Below, piece after piece: positions 7,207 to 17,199 of a DNA stretch of 34,448 nt; position 1 is the first letter of the stretch; the number at the start of each line of letters is the position of its first letter. Under the pieces are notes generated by a model. That model saw only the letters and a list, made by a program, of their open reading frames with translations. It was not told where the DNA came from and did no database searches. Source of the stretch: Acidobacteriales bacterium 13_2_20CM_55_8. GTDB taxonomy: Bacteria; Acidobacteriota; Terriglobia; Terriglobales; Acidobacteriaceae. The position numbers were made by a program, and so were the translations under genes. The stretch covers positions 1-34,448 of the forward strand of contig MNDG01000165.1 in the NCBI GenBank assembly GCA_001914815.1. The letters run 5' to 3'.

Positions 7207-10134
7207 CTACTTTCCACTTTCAACCGTTAGCAGTGCGACGGGAAAATTTTCCAGTAGAGACGACGCTCGGAGGAATCCCGATTCCCCGGCTTTTTCTGGG
7301 CGCAGGATTTCTGCGGTAAATGCGTTGCGGTACCTTGATTTTGAAAGCTCTGGTGGCAGTTCTATCCCGGTATCTTCCCACAAACCAGACTGAGCGGGCG
7401 AAGTTGCTCCGTTCACCAGCAAGCGCGCGCACATTCTAGGCACTGCGACGATCGCGGCAGAGCTTCCCTCCCGCCGGGCGAACGCGACGAGATGGTTAGC
7501 TTTGGCACCCAGGACGGCTAAGGGCAAGTAATCTCCCTGCTGAAAAAGAGATGCTTGTTGCTTGCGCAAATTCAGAGTTTTCCAGGTCAGATAAAACTTA
7601 GCCCGGCCATCGTTGTCGTCCTTCCCCAAACTGTCTGTCAGCTCTCGAGCGAGTGCCTTCACTCGCTCGCACGAGTCCGCGCCTGCCATCAATTCCTTCA
7701 AGCAACGCTGGCGGCGAGCGTAATCAACGGCGCGGCGATTGTCGGGATCGACCAGGCTAAGATCCCAGAGTTCATTGCCTTGGTAGATGTCAGGCACTCC
7801 GGGAGCTGTGAGCTTGATGAGGACTTGGGAAAGACTGTTGAATCTTCCGAGTCGCGCTACATATCGCTGAAACGGTACAAAATCTTCGAGAAAAGACTTT
7901 GCGCCGCTCGATGACAGAATTGCTTTCACGAACGCAGCCACGGCGGCTTCATATTCGGAGTTCGGATTCGCCCAACTGGTTCTTTGCTTGGCTTCGCGCA
8001 CCGCCTTCAACATGTACTGGTTGATTCGGTCGTAGAACTGGGGCCCCGCTATTGTTTCCTGCGGCGGCCAGGTCCCAATCAGGGTTTGATAAAGCAGGTA
8101 TTCGTCGTTTCTTGAAGGAGCTTCGGAGCCATCCACCATCCGCTTTTTATCTGCGTTCGTCTCCCGCCAGCGTCGGACGTTTCTTCTCCACAGAGCTGGG
8201 GTTTCAGAGAGCACATCAATGCGGGCGCGAACATCCTCGGAACGCTTGGTATCGTGGGTTGAAGTGTCCAGGAGGCTGTGGGGCCAGGCTTTTGCGCGCT
8301 GCTGGATTTCACGATGGAATTCATCCGGCGAAACACCGAATCTCTTGGGATCTCCTCCCACTTCGTTTAGCGAAACCAGACGGTTATAGCGATAGAAACT
8401 GGTGTCCTCCATACCTTTTGCCATCACCGCGCTGGTGAACTGTTGAAACTTCATGGCAAATCGGACGACTGACTGCCGGTAAGAACCCGTCTGCCCTGCT
8501 CCTTTTTGCGTGAGCAACACTTCTCGAATGAAATCGAAGACAGTGACATCAGCGATTGCACTTTGTCGCTTAGCCGATTGGACAGCTTCTTCGATATAGC
8601 TACGATCTGGGTCTGAGACATGAGTTTCGGTGATGTAGGTGCGATAAACCGGGAAATTGGCGACGATTTCGCTCAACGCATCCCGCAGACTGTTCAGAGT
8701 GAAGTCGCAGGTGTGACGTTCAGCCAGAGCGATACGACTGAGAATGTTTGCCAGCACATTCAGCTCGCTAGCCAGTGCACTGTGCATCACAATTTTCTTG
8801 GATTGATAGAGCAAGGTGTCAAAGTCGCATCGTTGGCCGAGGAAGGCACGATAAACGCGGTCCATTTTAGAAACGGAGTCCGGATCGACAAACAGCCCAT
8901 TCACCAGATTGGCAAAGTCATAACCCGTGGTGCCGTAAATTGGCCAATCTTCCGGTAGCCGCTCCACACTGGCAAGAATTTTTTCAATCACGACATAGAC
9001 TGATTTCGAATTGCATTCCTTGTTCAGGGATGGACAGTCCTGCTGGCATTGCAATCGATGGAAATATTGCGCGGGATTGTAGAGGCCGTCGGGATGATCG
9101 ATGCGCAGGCCATCCACTTTTCCGTCGCGGATGAGTTGCAGGACAAAATGGTGTGTAGCATCGAAGACCGCTTGGTTCTCCATTCGTAGACCGGCCAGGT
9201 CGTTGATGTCGAAAAAGCGGCGATAATTGATGTCGTCCGCGGCCACCCGCCAATATGCCAGCCGATAAGCTTGAGCTTTGATGAGCTCATGCAGAGCGTC
9301 GAAACTGCTGGGGTCGCCGGGCGTGCCATTGATCTTTCGCACGTTCTCGTCGATGAACTGGGATGTCTCAGCAGAACGCAAGCACAACGCCGCCAGGCGG
9401 CGCTTGTGAATTTCTTTATCGCGTATACGTTCTGCTTTTTTGTCAGGAGCGGTTTCCTGGCGACCGGGCAGATGATTGAAGGCCGAAATCAGACTTTGCA
9501 ATTCTAAAAAGTCGGCGTGCGAAGCGCCCAAACTCTGTTCAAGCCGCTCCAGACCACTTGCCCGCACGCGAGTATATTCTTTGGGATCCACGGGAAAACG
9601 GTGCTGATGATAGAAGATGCTGAACTCGCCTTTCTCTTTATCGAAAGTCAACTTCAGTTCGCCCAGATCGAGGATGCTGCCGTACTGATCTCCCAAGACT
9701 GGAACCAAAACTTTTCCTTGGAGTTCATCCTTCAGCGGCTGCCAGTCGATATCGAAGAAGTCGGCATAACTGGAGGCTTCTCCATTTTCCAGCACGTCTA
9801 ACCACCAGCCGTTGTCACTCCCCATCACTCCCATGTGATTGGGCACGATGTCCAGGATGTGTCCCATGCCGTGCTGGCGTAGCGCGGCCACGAAATTGTC
9901 GAAGTCTTCTGTGCTGCCGATCTCAGGATTCAGCAGGTTGTGATCGATGATGTCGTAGCCATGAGTGCTTCCCGGACGCGCTCTGAGATATGGAGAGGCA
10001 TAACAGTGAGTGATTCCCAGGGCGGCCAGATAAGGAACCAATTGGGTCGCATCGGCAAAGGTGAAATCGCGGTTGAATTGCAGACGGTACGTGGCCAGCG
10101 GAATTTGCGGCGAACTCATGGATGAAGAAACCAT
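7207..10134 (-). CDS. treY: Maltooligosyltrehalose synthase (GH13)
   Basis: 975 residues, the usual length. It isomerises the terminal alpha-1,4 linkage of a maltooligosaccharide to alpha,alpha-1,1, giving maltooligosyltrehalose. TreY signatures are present: PLATYRLQFNRDFTFADA at the start, SPYLRARPGSTHGYDI, DIVPNHMGV, KVDGLRIDHPDGL with the nucleophile Asp, YVVIEKIL with the acid Glu, GTTGYDF, MAKGMEDTSFYRYNRL, and STHDTKRSEDVRAR. The C-terminus FPVALLTVE is typical, so the gene looks intact. The ATG at 10134 overlaps the treZ stop by 19 nt. An internal ATG at 10119 overlaps it as ATGA and also fits the usual TreY N-terminus, so the start is uncertain by 5 residues. It is the last gene of glgX-treZ-treY. 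Confidence 0.95.
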   Translation of the reverse strand: MVSSSMSSPQIPLATYRLQFNRDFTFADATQLVPYLAALGITHCYASPYLRARPGSTHGYDIIDHNLLNPEIGSTEDFDNFVAALRQHGMGHILDIVPNHMGVMGSDNGWWLDVLENGEASSYADFFDIDWQPLKDELQGKVLVPVLGDQYGSILDLGELKLTFDKEKGEFSIFYHQHRFPVDPKEYTRVRASGLERLEQSLGASHADFLELQSLISAFNHLPGRQETAPDKKAERIRDKEIHKRRLAALCLRSAETSQFIDENVRKINGTPGDPSSFDALHELIKAQAYRLAYWRVAADDINYRRFFDINDLAGLRMENQAVFDATHHFVLQLIRDGKVDGLRIDHPDGLYNPAQYFHRLQCQQDCPSLNKECNSKSVYVVIEKILASVERLPEDWPIYGTTGYDFANLVNGLFVDPDSVSKMDRVYRAFLGQRCDFDTLLYQSKKIVMHSALASELNVLANILSRIALAERHTCDFTLNSLRDALSEIVANFPVYRTYITETHVSDPDRSYIEEAVQSAKRQSAIADVTVFDFIREVLLTQKGAGQTGSYRQSVVRFAMKFQQFTSAVMAKGMEDTSFYRYNRLVSLNEVGGDPKRFGVSPDEFHREIQQRAKAWPHSLLDTSTHDTKRSEDVRARIDVLSETPALWRRNVRRWRETNADKKRMVDGSEAPSRNDEYLLYQTLIGTWPPQETIAGPQFYDRINQYMLKAVREAKQRTSWANPNSEYEAAVAAFVKAILSSSGAKSFLEDFVPFQRYVARLGRFNSLSQVLIKLTAPGVPDIYQGNELWDLSLVDPDNRRAVDYARRQRCLKELMAGADSCERVKALARELTDSLGKDDNDGRAKFYLTWKTLNLRKQQASLFQQGDYLPLAVLGAKANHLVAFARREGSSAAIVAVPRMCARLLVNGATSPAQSGLWEDTGIELPPELSKSRYRNAFTAEILRPEKAGESGFLRASSLLENFPVALLTVESGK

Positions 10135-11171
10135 ACGACGGACCAGGGCGGCATCTTGCCAGTATCCAGTTTTTCAGTCATGCCTTCGATAGTCGAGTAG
10201 ATCAAGCGCCTTGTGGGAGCAGCCGGCGGCGTTACAGAATCCGGACTGAGATTAGCTATCAAGCGTAGGGTCACTTCGCCGGCAAGTTTCCAGTCTACTG
10301 CCAGGCTATTGCTTTCTCCGAGCGTGAAGCTGCCAGATCGTCCACTCAAATTGCGAAGATGAGGAACGATTGTGTCACGTCTGAGCGTCAGTAGATCATG
10401 ATAGAAGGTAAGCCAAAATTGGTGAGTGGGCTCATCCAATGATCTCCAATCCAACTTCGACCTTGTGAAAGTCGTTTCTGCATTAGGATCGGGTAGCGAA
10501 GCCCTGGTATTGGGCGAACTGAATCTCTCGAATCGGGCGAACTCATTGCGTCGTCCGTCGGTGACTGCTGCGGCTAATTCGCCATCAAAATCGCAAAAAA
10601 ACAAAAACGAAGTATCGGCCCCGAATTCTTCTCCCATAAAAAGCAGCGGCGGCGACGGCGCCAGCAGAAGAATTGCCAGCGCAGCTTTGAGTGCTTTGGG
10701 TTCCGCGAGTTTGTTGATTCGTTCGCCATAGGCACGGTTTCCCACCTGGTCATGATTTTGCAAGAATGAGACAAACGAGGTCGGCGGTAAATCGCGAGAA
10801 GGTTCTCCGCGTGGAGCGTTGTTTCGATGGCGGGATCGCTCACCTTGATAGCTGAAGCCTTCGGCCAAGCATCGACCCAGGTGACGGATCGGCTGTTCGG
10901 AATAGTCGCAATAATAGCCGTCGGCCTCGCCCGTGATCAGCACATGTAGAGCATGATGGATATCATCATTCCATTGCGCGTCGTATAGTCTCGGAGTTTT
11001 GCGTTGGTCGCCCTCGGCCGTAGCGCCGGCGTCCCGTCGGCTCTCAAGAGATGTCAGATAATGAGCAGCGTTCTGATCATTCTCCAGCACTAAATGGATG
11101 AGCCGATCGACGCCTAACTTTGCGCGTATGGCTTCGGCCAACTCTGTGAGTATGTCAGGCTTCAATTCATC
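10116..11171 (-). pseudogene. treZ: TreZ, C-terminal fragment after the frameshift
   Basis: This frame continues TreZ from [14 protein letters not shown] to the stop. It keeps the general acid region HLVLENDQNAA, the TreZ-typical FVSFLQNHDQVGNRAYGER, and LLLAPSPPLLFMGEEFGADTSFLFF, plus the C-terminal beta domain. Relative to intact TreZ it lacks the end of the barrel segment that carries the nucleophile. The listed ORF start at 11345 reads antiparallel nonsense upstream of 11171 in this frame and is not a real start. It overlaps the treY start, as expected in an operon. Confidence 0.85.
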
Positions 11172-11934
11172 ACTCTTCCAGCCAGTAAAGCGCATTGTGA
11201 ATAAAGAAATCTCGTACAGCGCGACTTCCAGGACCGTCAAAATTGATGGCATTGCCCCAGGGAGTGCGATGACGAGCAGTAAAAAACTCCGGAGCGTAAG
11301 TACGCAAGTAATTCCCTTCCGGCCCAAAGTGGTTGTATACCACATCCAAAAACACCATTAAGCCCTTGCGGTGTGCCGCCTGAATCAGCCGTTTCAGATC
11401 GTCGGGGTGGCCGTAGCAATTGTCAGGAGCGAACGGCAACACGGCGTCGTATCCCCAGTTGCGCGCTCCGGCGAAGTCGGCGATTGGCATTAGCTCAACC
11501 GTGGTGATTCCGACGTCGGCTAGATAATCGAGACGTTGTTCCGCTGCAGCGAACGTGCCGTCCGGAGTGAAGGTGCCAATATGCAGTTCGTAAATGACAG
11601 CTTCTTCCCAGGGCCGCCCGCGCCAATGTTCATCCTGCCAATCGAAAGCAGCGGGATCGATTACTTCGCTCGGTCCATGAACGTCGGAAGGCTGAAATCT
11701 CGACGCAGGATCTGGAACCTTGGTTTGCCCATTGATTTCAAACTGGTATCGACTGCCTGCGGGGGCATGGATGACAAGTTCGAGCCAGCCGTCTTCAAGT
11801 TTCGATAGGGCTCGCGGCTCCTGATTGGCGAGGCAGAGGTCGACTCGTTGCGCTTTCGGAGCCCAGAGGCGGAATCGTACGTTTCCGTCATCGAGGCACT
11901 CCGCCCCGAAGGGCATCGGATGTCTACGCCTCAT
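11170..11934 (-). CDS. treZ: Malto-oligosyltrehalose trehalohydrolase, N-terminal fragment
   Basis: TreZ hydrolyses maltooligosyltrehalose to trehalose plus a shortened glucan. Residues 7-90 are the N-terminal carbohydrate-binding-like domain ([22 protein letters not shown]). The GH13 barrel begins near 110 ([19 protein letters not shown]), with [14 protein letters not shown] and [13 protein letters not shown], then a stop. In intact TreZ the next residues are Y-H-x-D-G-L-R-x-D-A-V-H-A-I, carrying the nucleophile Asp; these are missing from both frames. The DNA at the join reads GAAGAGTGATGAA, consistent with loss of 44 nt (3n+2). The start at 11934 overlaps the glgX stop by 11 nt; the ATG at 11916 (MPFGAE) matches relatives better. 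Confidence 0.9.
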   Translation of the reverse strand: MRRRHPMPFGAECLDDGNVRFRLWAPKAQRVDLCLANQEPRALSKLEDGWLELVIHAPAGSRYQFEINGQTKVPDPASRFQPSDVHGPSEVIDPAAFDWQDEHWRGRPWEEAVIYELHIGTFTPDGTFAAAEQRLDYLADVGITTVELMPIADFAGARNWGYDAVLPFAPDNCYGHPDDLKRLIQAAHRKGLMVFLDVVYNHFGPEGNYLRTYAPEFFTARHRTPWGNAINFDGPGSRAVRDFFIHNALYWLEE

Positions 11935-14089
11935 GCCGGCGCTCCACCGCCCGCACCTGGCCCGGTTCCCGTCCTACCAGCAAAGCTAGCGAGCGGGCCT
12001 GCAATGGGTAGCTTATGCCACCTTCGAAGAGACGTGCTGGGCTATCTGAGGCTGGGGAGGAGGTATCCACCAATCCCACCCAGCCTACGCCCGTAGGTGG
12101 CGCCGGAAGAAGAAAAGGTATGGACTCGTGATGAGCATTCATGAGAAGCAGGAAATCCTGATCGGTGACCGGCTCTCCACGCTCGGCCTGTTCCTCCAGT
12201 TTCCCCGAGAGGAAAATTCCCAGAGAACGAGCTGATTCGTTATTCCATTCTTCGTCGGTCATTTCGCGGCCGTCGGGCATCAGCCAATGGATGTCCTTGA
12301 TGCCGGCACCCTTGATTGATCTTCCCAGAAAGAAATTTCGCCGCTGAAATACAGGATGACTCTTGCGCAGGGCGATCATCCTCTGGGTGAAGGCCAGGAG
12401 CTCCTGCTCGGCTTCACCTAGATTCCAATGGATCCAGCTGAGTTCGTTATCCTGACAATAAGCATTGTTGTTTCCATTTTGTGTGTGTCCGATCGAGTCC
12501 CCTGACAGCATCATGGGTACACCTTGCGAGAGAAACAACGTCGCAAGGAAATTACGTTTTTGCCGGGCGCGCAGAGCGTTCACGTCCAGATCCTCAGTAG
12601 GGCCTTCGACTCCGCAATTCCAACTGCGATTGTTATCGGTGCCATCGCGATTGTCTTCGCCATTGGCCTCGTTGTGCTTGTCGTTGTAGCTGACAAGATC
12701 GTGCAGCGTGAAGCCATCGTGAGCGGTTACAAAATTAATGCTGGCATAGGGCCGGCGGCCGCTGCGAGCGTAAAGATCGCTTGAGCCGGTGATGCGATAC
12801 GCGAGCTCGCCGATGATGCCTCCATCTCCTTTCCAGTAAGAACGTATGGCATCGCGGTAACGGTCGTTCCATTCTGCCCAGCCAACGGGAAATTTTCCGA
12901 CTTGATAGCCACCCTCGCCCAGATCCCAGGGCTCGGCAATTAGCTTTACCTGCGACAAAATCGGATCCTGATGAATGATGTCAAGAAATGCCCCCAAGCG
13001 ATCGACTTCATGCAGCTCCCGAGCGAGAGTCGCAGCCAGGTCGAAACGGAAGCCGTCCACGTGCATCTCGAGAACCCAATAGCGAAGGCTGTCCATGATG
13101 AGCTGCAGCACCCGCGGATGCCGCATGTTTAACGTGTTTCCGGTGCCGGTGTAGTCGCGGTAATAGCGAGCATTATCCGGCATTGGGCGGTAATAGACAG
13201 AGTTGTCGATGCCGCGAAAGGACAATGTAGGACCCAGGTGGTTGCCTTCCGCCGTGTGGTTGTAGACGACATCGAGAATGACTTCGATGCCCGCGGAATG
13301 GAGCGTCTTCACCATCGTCTTGAACTCGCTGACCGTTCCCGTGGCGGAGTAGCGCGGCTCGGGTGCAAAAAAACCAATGGTGTTATAGCCCCAGTAGTTA
13401 CGCAAACCTTTCTCGATAAGTACGCGGTCATCGACGAAACAATGGACCGGCATCAGCTCAACCGCGGTAATGCCTAAGCGTTTCAGGTAACTGATGACCG
13501 GGGCTGTTGCTAATCCGGCGTAGGTTCCGCGTAGAGCAGGCGGAACTTCGGGATGCAATTTGGTGAAGCCCTTGACGTGTACTTCGTAAATCACACTCTG
13601 GTGCCAGGGAATGCGAGGAGGCTGGTCTGCACCCCAAGTGAAAGAAGGGTCGATCACGATGCCTTTGAGCATGCCGGGAGCGCTATCCCGGCGATCGAAA
13701 GACAAATCTTCCTTGGCGTGACCAATCCGGTAGCCGAAGTGCGAATCGCTCCACTTCAAATCATTCTTGACTTGTTTGGCGTAGGGATCCAGCAGGAGCT
13801 TATGGTGGTTAAAACGTTGTCCGTGCGACGGATCGTACGTACCGTGGACACGGTAACCGTATAAGAGTCCCGGGCGTGCTTCGGGCAAGTAGCAATGCCA
13901 AACCTGGTCAGTCTGCTCGTTCAAGGTAATGCGATGGATTTCACGTCGGCCGCTGCTGTCGAACAGGCACAGCTCGACCTTCTCGGCGTGTTCGGAGAAG
14001 AGGGCGAAATTCACGCCTTCGCCATCCCAAGTGGCTCCTAGGGGGTAGGGTTTACCCGGCCAGACGATCGGCTTAGTCTGGTGCAACAC
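11924..14089 (-). CDS. glgX: Glycogen debranching enzyme GlgX/TreX (GH13)
   Basis: 721 residues, full length. It cleaves alpha-1,6 branches of glycogen, freeing linear maltodextrins for TreY. N-terminal CBM48 region: [22 protein letters not shown]. Catalytic barrel: [46 protein letters not shown] with the nucleophile Asp near residue 349, [16 protein letters not shown] with the acid Glu near 386, and [28 protein letters not shown] is the GlgX signature. The start is a GTG at 14089 with GAGG about 10 nt upstream. It is the first gene of the glgX-treZ-treY operon, and its stop overlaps treZ, so translation is likely coupled. Confidence 0.94.
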   Translation of the reverse strand: MLHQTKPIVWPGKPYPLGATWDGEGVNFALFSEHAEKVELCLFDSSGRREIHRITLNEQTDQVWHCYLPEARPGLLYGYRVHGTYDPSHGQRFNHHKLLLDPYAKQVKNDLKWSDSHFGYRIGHAKEDLSFDRRDSAPGMLKGIVIDPSFTWGADQPPRIPWHQSVIYEVHVKGFTKLHPEVPPALRGTYAGLATAPVISYLKRLGITAVELMPVHCFVDDRVLIEKGLRNYWGYNTIGFFAPEPRYSATGTVSEFKTMVKTLHSAGIEVILDVVYNHTAEGNHLGPTLSFRGIDNSVYYRPMPDNARYYRDYTGTGNTLNMRHPRVLQLIMDSLRYWVLEMHVDGFRFDLAATLARELHEVDRLGAFLDIIHQDPILSQVKLIAEPWDLGEGGYQVGKFPVGWAEWNDRYRDAIRSYWKGDGGIIGELAYRITGSSDLYARSGRRPYASINFVTAHDGFTLHDLVSYNDKHNEANGEDNRDGTDNNRSWNCGVEGPTEDLDVNALRARQKRNFLATLFLSQGVPMMLSGDSIGHTQNGNNNAYCQDNELSWIHWNLGEAEQELLAFTQRMIALRKSHPVFQRRNFFLGRSIKGAGIKDIHWLMPDGREMTDEEWNNESARSLGIFLSGKLEEQAERGEPVTDQDFLLLMNAHHESIPFLLPAPPTGVGWVGLVDTSSPASDSPARLFEGGISYPLQARSLALLVGREPGQVRAVERRHEA

Positions 14090-14393
14090 TCGAAAACCTC
14101 ACTGGAAACTTAGCCTCGGGGGTAGCCTTGGCACTTGAATGGTCCCAACCAGCAACAAACCCTTAACTCTAGAGCGTCAGCAGCCTACGCGCCATCCGGT
14201 ACTCACGGTACGGCGGGGTATGCGCTCTCTGTAGCTCTGGCTGGACGCGTGCACGGCCCAGTCAGGAGCGAATTTCTGTACTGGACCTTACGTGTCTGGA
14301 TACACTGCAATCCCGATTTCTTTTTAGATTATCCCTTCATAGACTCTTGCAGGCGGAAGTTTAACCTCCATGCGTGTTCGCCCGAGGAGTGCA
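14090..14393. other. Intergenic region between divergent glgX and the HEAT gene
   Basis: 304 nt between divergent genes; promoters for both must lie here. The open frame at 14135 (153 aa) has no family resemblance and runs into the HEAT gene in another frame, so I treat it as chance. No repeat or RNA structure was recognised. The HEAT gene ribosome binding site GAGGAG sits just before 14394. Confidence 0.4.
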
Positions 14394-15374
14394 ATGGCGC
14401 CGACAGTCAAATCGGCGATGAGCGGTTGGACAACATCCAAGTGCCTCGTTTTCGTTCTGACAGTTTCGGTCTGCGGAAGCGCTCAAGTGCCGCCGCGGTC
14501 TGGAACAGTGACCGCATCCTCGGATATTCAACCGCTTGTGTCGCCCGACGTACGAAAGACAGCGTGGGAGATTCTGGCTACGGCTGCTGCGGATAACAAA
14601 GTCTCTCGGCGGCAGAACGTGATTGTGGCGGCGTCCACGATCGGGACATGGTCCAAATCTGTAACCCTTGTCGAGTCCTTACTCCACGATAAAGATCCCG
14701 ATGTAAGAACAGTCGCCGCAGCAGCTTTAGCCGAGATGAATTCGCGCCGCTCAATCCCTGTTTTGCGAAGGCTTTTGGACGATGACTCGGCCGTCGTCAG
14801 GTTCGCGGCGGCGAAATCACTTTGGCAGCTTGGAGATTATAGCGGCCGGGAGATTCTGACGGGTGTGCTTCAGGGTGACAGCTCTCCGTCGGATGGAGTG
14901 ATAAAGAGCAACCTCCGAGACGCCAACAAGAAGCTGCACAGCCCGAAAGAATTGGCATTCGCTGGAATCAATGCGGCCTCGGGCCTGCTCGGTCCACTTT
15001 CATATGGAGTGACGGTGGCCGAACAGTTTGCCACGGATAAATCAGCGTCCGCGCGCGCGATATCGGCCTCCCTGCTTGCATCGGATCGCAACCCCGCTTC
15101 CGTGCGCGAGCTACGGGATGCTTTGCAGGACAAGAACGCCGCCGTACGGGCAGCGGCGGCAAAAGCTCTCGGTCAGCATCCTTGCAGGTCAGTGGTAAAG
15201 GATTTGCACAGCTTGCTTGACGAAAGTAAGGATGAAGTCAAATTCATGGCTGCCGCGTCTATATTACGGATTTCAACCAATGCTGGCCGGCGTCGCGAAG
15301 CATGTGAAATGCCCGCTCCCGCCGCGTCTGCCGTAGCGCAAAGTGTTCCGGAATCAGCAGACAAGACCAAATGA
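14394..15374 (+). CDS. Exported HEAT-repeat protein
   Basis: 326 residues from the ATG at 14394, preferred over 14370 because GAGGAG lies 5 nt upstream. An N-terminal signal sequence is visible (KCLVFVLTVSVCGSAQ), so the protein is probably periplasmic or outer-surface. It carries PBS-lyase/HEAT-type helical repeats, e.g. LLHDKDPDVRTVAAAALAEM, LLDDDSAVVRFAAAKSLWQL, ALQDKNAAVRAAAAKALGQH and LLDESKDEVKFMAAASILRI. These form an alpha-solenoid for protein-protein contact. No catalytic residues are seen. The same-strand VWA gene lies 180 nt downstream. The specific role is unknown. Confidence 0.8.
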   Translation: MAPTVKSAMSGWTTSKCLVFVLTVSVCGSAQVPPRSGTVTASSDIQPLVSPDVRKTAWEILATAAADNKVSRRQNVIVAASTIGTWSKSVTLVESLLHDKDPDVRTVAAAALAEMNSRRSIPVLRRLLDDDSAVVRFAAAKSLWQLGDYSGREILTGVLQGDSSPSDGVIKSNLRDANKKLHSPKELAFAGINAASGLLGPLSYGVTVAEQFATDKSASARAISASLLASDRNPASVRELRDALQDKNAAVRAAAAKALGQHPCRSVVKDLHSLLDESKDEVKFMAAASILRISTNAGRRREACEMPAPAASAVAQSVPESADKTK

Positions 15375-15554
15375 GACGGCGTAGTCCGCGCTAAAACAAT
15401 TAGCCTATACATATCCCCTCAAACCCTTCTCTCAAAGCCTGTACGGCTGTGTGAATTCCTGCTAGTTCTGAACTGGGAAGATGAGATGACATTTCTCGCG
15501 ATTTAGGGTTTCCGCTGGATTGCCGATATATGGTGAAGAGCTTAAAAGCAAATT

Positions 15555-16637
15555 ATGAAATGTTGTGGCACCCCGTCTCGTCAGATGTGCCGGCAAGCGG
15601 TGCGGCGCCGTGTAACGGTTTCGGCGAACTCCATTCTCGCTATCTTGTTGGGAGTTATCGCCTCCGGGACCATTCCTTCTGCTCGAGCCCAAAGTGCCAT
15701 TGACGACGTACATATCCAGCCGCGCGCCGAGCGCCCCATCGAGGACAAAATGCTGGTGGGTGGGCCAAAGCTCGACAGCGGAAGCAAGCCGTTGAAGGTT
15801 CTTGTCGACCTCGTCTTGGTCCCGGTCACCATCCTCGACGGCATGAACCGGCTGGTACGAGGTCTGGGCCGGGATAACTTCCAGGTATTCGAAGGAAAGC
15901 ATGCCCAGGATATTCGCTATTTCTCCAGTGAAGACGCGCCGGTTTCACTGGGTATCATTCTCGACGTGAGCGGTAGCATGTCGGATAAGATCTACCGGGC
16001 TCGCGAAGCAGTCCTCGACTTCCTAAATTCCGCCAATCCGCAAGATGAGTTCTTCATGATCACCTTTGCGGACAAGCCGGAACAAGCCGCGGATTTCACT
16101 GAACAGGTGGAAGACATCCAGTCCAAGCTGATCTATGCCATGCCCAGGGGCCGAACCTCATTGTTAGACGCTATCTATCTGGGAATCAGTAAAATGCGAC
16201 AGGCAAAGCATTCGCGAAAAGCTTTGCTCGTCATTTCGGATGGGGGAGACAACCACAGTCGCTATACCGAGTCCGAGATTGTCGCCCAGGTTAAAGAAGC
16301 CGATGTGATGATCTACGGGATCGGTCTCTATGACCGCCGCTTTCCGACTCCTGAAGAGTCTCTGGGCCCGGAATTGTTACGCAAGGTTGCTGAGGTGACG
16401 GGCGGATGCTCGTTCACCATTGATAACCCTAATGACCTGGCGCAAGTTACAAAAGCAGTCGGAGTCATGCTGCGTAACCAATACTTGCTTGGTTACCGCC
16501 CCGACAGTGTCAGTCGAGACGGGAAATGGCATAAGATCAAGATCAAATTGAAGCAACCAAAGAAAATCAAGTTTTCCCGTCCCGAACTGCAGTTTGGTTA
16601 CAGTCCTCCCCTTAAATTAGGTACAGGAATTACCTGA
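15555..16637 (+). CDS. Secreted VWFA-related protein of the acidobacterial type
   Basis: 360 residues. The N-terminal region has a basic start then SILAILLGVIASGTIPSARAQ, a signal peptide ending in an A-x-A-type site. The VWA domain spans about 75-330 with an intact MIDAS: DVSGSMSD (near residue 137), GRTSLLDA for the Thr position, and ISDGGDNHSR for the Asp. It matches the VWFA-related domain family that is strongly expanded in Acidobacteria (TIGR03436), which is one of the main phylum clues here. The C-terminus NQYLLGYRPD and KWHKIKIKLKQP are also typical. It probably acts in metal-dependent protein binding outside the inner membrane; partner unknown. Confidence 0.88.
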   Translation: MKCCGTPSRQMCRQAVRRRVTVSANSILAILLGVIASGTIPSARAQSAIDDVHIQPRAERPIEDKMLVGGPKLDSGSKPLKVLVDLVLVPVTILDGMNRLVRGLGRDNFQVFEGKHAQDIRYFSSEDAPVSLGIILDVSGSMSDKIYRAREAVLDFLNSANPQDEFFMITFADKPEQAADFTEQVEDIQSKLIYAMPRGRTSLLDAIYLGISKMRQAKHSRKALLVISDGGDNHSRYTESEIVAQVKEADVMIYGIGLYDRRFPTPEESLGPELLRKVAEVTGGCSFTIDNPNDLAQVTKAVGVMLRNQYLLGYRPDSVSRDGKWHKIKIKLKQPKKIKFSRPELQFGYSPPLKLGTGIT

Positions 16638-16729
16638 TTGGGGAAAACCTCATTGGTGAGATATATAAGTTCCAGATTAGAACTGTTAAGTCAAGGAATC
16701 TGGCCATACCCCACAATACGGCAAATTCG

Positions 16730-17016
16730 ATGGTCTCCCATTGCGCAAACCCCGCCTGCGCCGCTCCCGGCTATACCTGCGAGACGGAAGACTATTTCAA
16801 TTTGAGGTGCGGTCTTTCAGTGTTCCGGGTTTCACCCAGCCTGGAGAAACACTAAAAAACGGCAAGGTATCGCGCTTGGTCGCACATTTTTGGCTGTGCG
16901 GGCAGTGTTCTTCGAACTTGACCCTGACTTTCGAGCAGGCAAAGGGCGTGACTTTGACGTCTCTGCCGACCGCGAGCCACGACTCGTCTGCTGCTTTCCA
17001 ACAAGCTAATTCCTAA
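16730..17016 (+). pseudogene. Small C4 zinc-ribbon protein gene split by a 1-nt frameshift
   Basis: The ATG at 16730 opens MVSHCANPACAAP; a one-base shift near 16767-16771 then leads to LYLRDGRLFQFEVRSF in the frame of the 16741 ORF, ending with HFWLCGQCSSNLTLTFEQ. Joined, the two give a protein of about 95 residues with CxxxxC and CxxC pairs, a plausible zinc ribbon, in the arrangement I know from conserved small acidobacterial proteins (VSHCANPxC...GRLFxFE...WLCxxC). The ORF-track start at 16741 is a TTG inside the real N-terminus. One missing base restores the whole protein, so a sequencing error is as likely as a mutation. Function unknown. Confidence 0.7.
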
Positions 17017-17078
17017 CCAGTCGCCTCCCAGCTCCCCTCTCGAGAAGTCTTGTCCATGGCAGTGCTGCCAGCAGGTTC

Positions 17079-17175
17079 GAACACCAAGGGTTAAATACCA
17101 AGGGTTAAATACCAAGGGTTAAATACCAAGGGTTAAATACCAAGGGTTAAATACCAAGGGTTAACGTTGGTGTTC
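17079..17175. repeat. 14-bp tandem repeat array inside a palindrome
   Basis: ACCAAGGGTTAAAT repeats perfectly five times from 17083, followed by a sixth partial copy ending at 17164. The array is bracketed by GAACACCAA (17079-17087) and TTGGTGTTC (17167-17175), which are perfect inverted copies. With one unit the locus would read GAACACCAA-GGGTTAACG-TTGGTGTTC, a compact stem-loop. The extra copies therefore look like slippage expansion within the palindrome. No coding function is apparent. Confidence 0.95.
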
Positions 17176-17199
17176 AGAGGTTGGAAGAAATTAGGGAGG

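Noticed and set aside
10116-11345. Independent 409-aa gene starting at 11345
   Set aside because: Upstream of 11171 this frame is antisense-like nonsense overlapping the TreZ N-terminal frame; the conserved part is only the TreZ C-terminus.
14135-14596. 153-aa plus-strand ORF upstream of the HEAT gene
   Set aside because: No recognisable domain, low-complexity composition, and it overlaps the HEAT gene in another frame where the HEAT start has a good ribosome binding site.
16741-17016. ORF-track start of the zinc-ribbon gene at 16741
   Set aside because: It is a TTG inside the real N-terminal coding sequence; the true ATG is at 16730 in the preceding frame.
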